This document shows, in pieces, positions 62,337 through 64,000 of a stretch of 64,000 nucleotides of DNA. The position numbers were made by a program, and so were the translations under genes. The notes beneath the pieces were generated by a model that did not search any database, was not told the DNA's origin, and saw only the letters and a list, made by a program, of their open reading frames with translations. The DNA lies in the NCBI GenBank assembly GCA_021527695.1, contig JAKFAO010000003.1, forward strand, positions 1,612,001 to 1,676,000. Direction: 5' to 3'. Numbering within the stretch: the first letter of the stretch is position 1; each line of letters begins with the position of its first letter. Origin of the DNA: Naematelia aurantialba. Lineage: Eukaryota > Basidiomycota > Tremellomycetes > Tremellales > Naemateliaceae.

Positions 62337-63241
62337 TTAATGCCCCCCGTGCTCTTGTGCCAGCTTGTGGTGTCCCTCCTTGGAGTTGTTGTATGCGTAC
62401 CTATACAGGTCAGAATGGCGGTTCCGCCGTCCTTGAGATTGGCTCACGTTTTACTACCCCACAGGTAAGCCGAGTATGCTGCTAGTGTCAGCGCTGCGCA
62501 GTGTCGGACACTACAAGACGAGGCGAGTTGAATTCCTTTGCTGTTCGTCGCGCATGGAAACAGGACACAGGGGGAGGCTGGAGCGGCCCCCGAGGGGCTG
62601 GATGCTGTCCGCGGCTCTTCGGCGGCGTGCTGGGAACTCGAAATGCGGACTCACCAATGCCAAATGGCACGATCCAGTAGGGCACCTGTGCAAGAAGACG
62701 GGTAGATCCGTTCAGGATCCAGCCAGTGATGACGCCCTTGAAGGCTCGTTGTTGGTATGGCGAGACAGCTGTGGGGGGCGGTAAAACCCATAAGAAGCGA
62801 AACGGATGATTCGAGAGACGAGAAGCGCAAGAGCCAGTCGAGTGGTATAGGTATATTCAACACATCAACATATCAAGGCAGTCACGAGGAGGGCGGTGGT
62901 GAGAGGCGTACAAGGAGACGCGGAAATCAGCTATCTGGTCACACTGTATATGCGAGTGCACTGACTGTAAGTCACGATGCCCTTTTGCTTTCCGCCACCC
63001 ATGTCACCCCACCATCCTTGCTACACCACCAGTCAGTTGCTGTTAACATGCCCAATCTAGGGCTACACAGCCCATCGATGGTCCCTTGTCCGGTGTCCAT
63101 CCCCGAACAGCAAAGAGCAAGCAAGTGAAGAGGCACTAACCCAAGTCTTGCCTGAAAGGGTCATTAGCTTGCGCATCTTACGTCCAGCACAAGTCACTTA
63201 CCCGAAGGCATACCGCTCAAAGTCACCTGTGACGGCCTCAT
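62337..63241 (-). CDS. QCR8: Cytochrome b-c1 complex subunit 8
   Basis: Predicted 105-aa ubiquinone-binding subunit of respiratory complex III. Exons on the minus strand: 63241..63202 (40 nt), 63151..63141 (11 nt), 63020..62966 (55 nt), 62768..62655 (114 nt), 62481..62448 (34 nt), 62400..62337 (64 nt); they sum to 106 codons. The joined protein begins MRPSQVTLSGMPSGKTWQGW, then WGDMGGGKQKGIVTYTVSPY, a membrane segment around ILNGSTRLLAQVPYWIVPFG, and ends YAYNNSKEGHHKLAQEHGGH; the GKTxxGWWGxMGGxKQKGI block is diagnostic for Qcr8. No single frame covers more than about a third of the protein. A longer N-terminus from an upstream ATG at 63460 is possible but unlike the family. Confidence 0.93.
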
Positions 63242-63522
63242 GCTGCTGAGATTCTGCTCGTCCCTTGGCCTAGACAGTTGTCGTAGGAAGTAGTGACCGT
63301 CGTAGCCTTCGGAATGAGGGGTTGCAACCAACGGAAGCTGATTCGCAGCTCCAGCGGCGGCATTTCGGGAATTCGGCCCGAGTGGCACCCTTCCAACTCC
63401 CGCTGTCCACAGACCTGAATGGGCGTCTGTCTGTGTCTGATCTCGCTGCTTGCTTGTCATTGAACCGACCTTCTGCCTCGCGGGACCCCTCGGTTCAAAA
63501 AGGCTTGGGAGCTCGATTGAGG
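63242..63522. promoter_or_regulatory. Shared divergent promoter, QCR8 / small membrane protein
   Basis: 281 bp between start codons. Confidence 0.45.
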
Positions 63523-64000
63523 ATGACCCTTCTCACCTCCATTCTCGGCTGGCAAGCTTTCGGCGTCGGCGTGCGGGCGTATCAATTGCGGTTGCAGCAT
63601 CGCGCATTATCAGATGGTACGTTTGTTCGACGCAAGCCGACTCTGGATCTGGGTCTCTTGGACATAAATCCCAAGATGACCCGGCGACGCGGTCGTTGAG
63701 ATGTGTTAGTGCATATATGGGCCAGGCGGCGTGCGCACAATAGTGCATCTGCTACATTTATTCGGACCGGATCTGTGCACATGTGCCGTTGAATTGCTCG
63801 AACAATGCGGTCGTTCAAGATCCTGCTGCAGCCGCCTCGAGCGTCTCTCTCTCTCTATCTCTCTCTCTCTTGCGTGTCCTGTGCTTCATGTGTGCTTTCT
63901 CTGTGTTCTTCGCCTGGGCGGAGGCGCAGCTGACTCGGGCAGCACCACATATCTACGGCCTGGTCCTGGCTGGCTGGGGAGCGCTAGGCTACGGCATGTA
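63523..64000 (+). CDS. Small membrane protein, 5' part only
   Basis: Candidate gene cut by the window end; family not recognised. Exon 1, 63523..63616, encodes MTLLTSILGWQAFGVGVRAY and a basic segment (QLRLQHRALSD). A donor GTACGTTT follows, and an acceptor at 63942 joins in frame to a second exon, 63943..64000 and onward, encoding PHIYGLVLAGWGALGYGM. Two short hydrophobic segments separated by a basic loop are typical of small mitochondrial inner-membrane or ER proteins, which is inference, helped by its divergent position next to QCR8. The intron contains a CTCT microsatellite at 63841-63872. Confidence 0.5.

Overview
This window is nuclear DNA of a fungus, most likely a basidiomycete. The evidence is GC-rich sequence, intron-dense protein genes with consistent GT-AG junctions, and a gene set that includes a fungal class II DAHP synthase, indoleamine 2,3-dioxygenase, DASH-complex Dad3, RSC1/2, SWC4, URB2, a WHI2-like protein and a CAP59/CMT1-family mannosyltransferase. 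The last hints at Tremellomycetes-like relatives, but the class is inference. No rRNA, tRNA, transposase, reverse transcriptase or CRISPR array was found. I rebuilt splice models by reading frames through candidate junctions; all 22 complete gene models give an open, whole-codon CDS.

Layout. 0-11 kb: SWC4 (3' end), URB2, an eIF4E-transporter-like protein (minus), MCR1 (plus), DAD3 (minus), COX15 (plus). 11-22 kb: eIF3e (plus), a His/Asp-rich unknown (minus), ADE8 (plus), DAHP synthase (minus), IDO (plus). 22-35 kb: two unknown low-complexity proteins in divergent orientation, SRP receptor alpha (minus), RSC1/2 (plus). 35-45 kb: CAP59-family mannosyltransferase (minus), phospholipase B (plus), G1 cyclin (minus). 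45-53 kb: 8 kb without a recognisable gene, rich in minisatellites, lying upstream of the cyclin. 53-64 kb: unknown 663-aa protein (minus), mitochondrial aspartate aminotransferase (plus), a small tail-anchored protein, a WHI2-like protein and QCR8 (all minus), then the start of a small membrane protein (plus).

Strands alternate almost gene by gene, so neighbours form divergent pairs with short shared promoters (about 200-450 bp) and convergent pairs with 3' gaps down to 87 bp. The most suggestive pair is DAHP synthase / IDO, entry to aromatic amino acid synthesis facing entry to tryptophan breakdown, across 445 bp that hold a TTACGTAA palindrome. Mitochondrial functions recur (MCR1, COX15, aspartate aminotransferase, QCR8).

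Unusual points: many spliceosomal introns of 31-38 nt, two GC-AG introns, an 11-nt micro-exon in QCR8, a three-fold repeated targeting motif in the COX15 presequence, and tandem repeats that have grown inside coding sequence (ADE8, IDO, the 4E-T-like protein, the His-rich protein) and inside introns.
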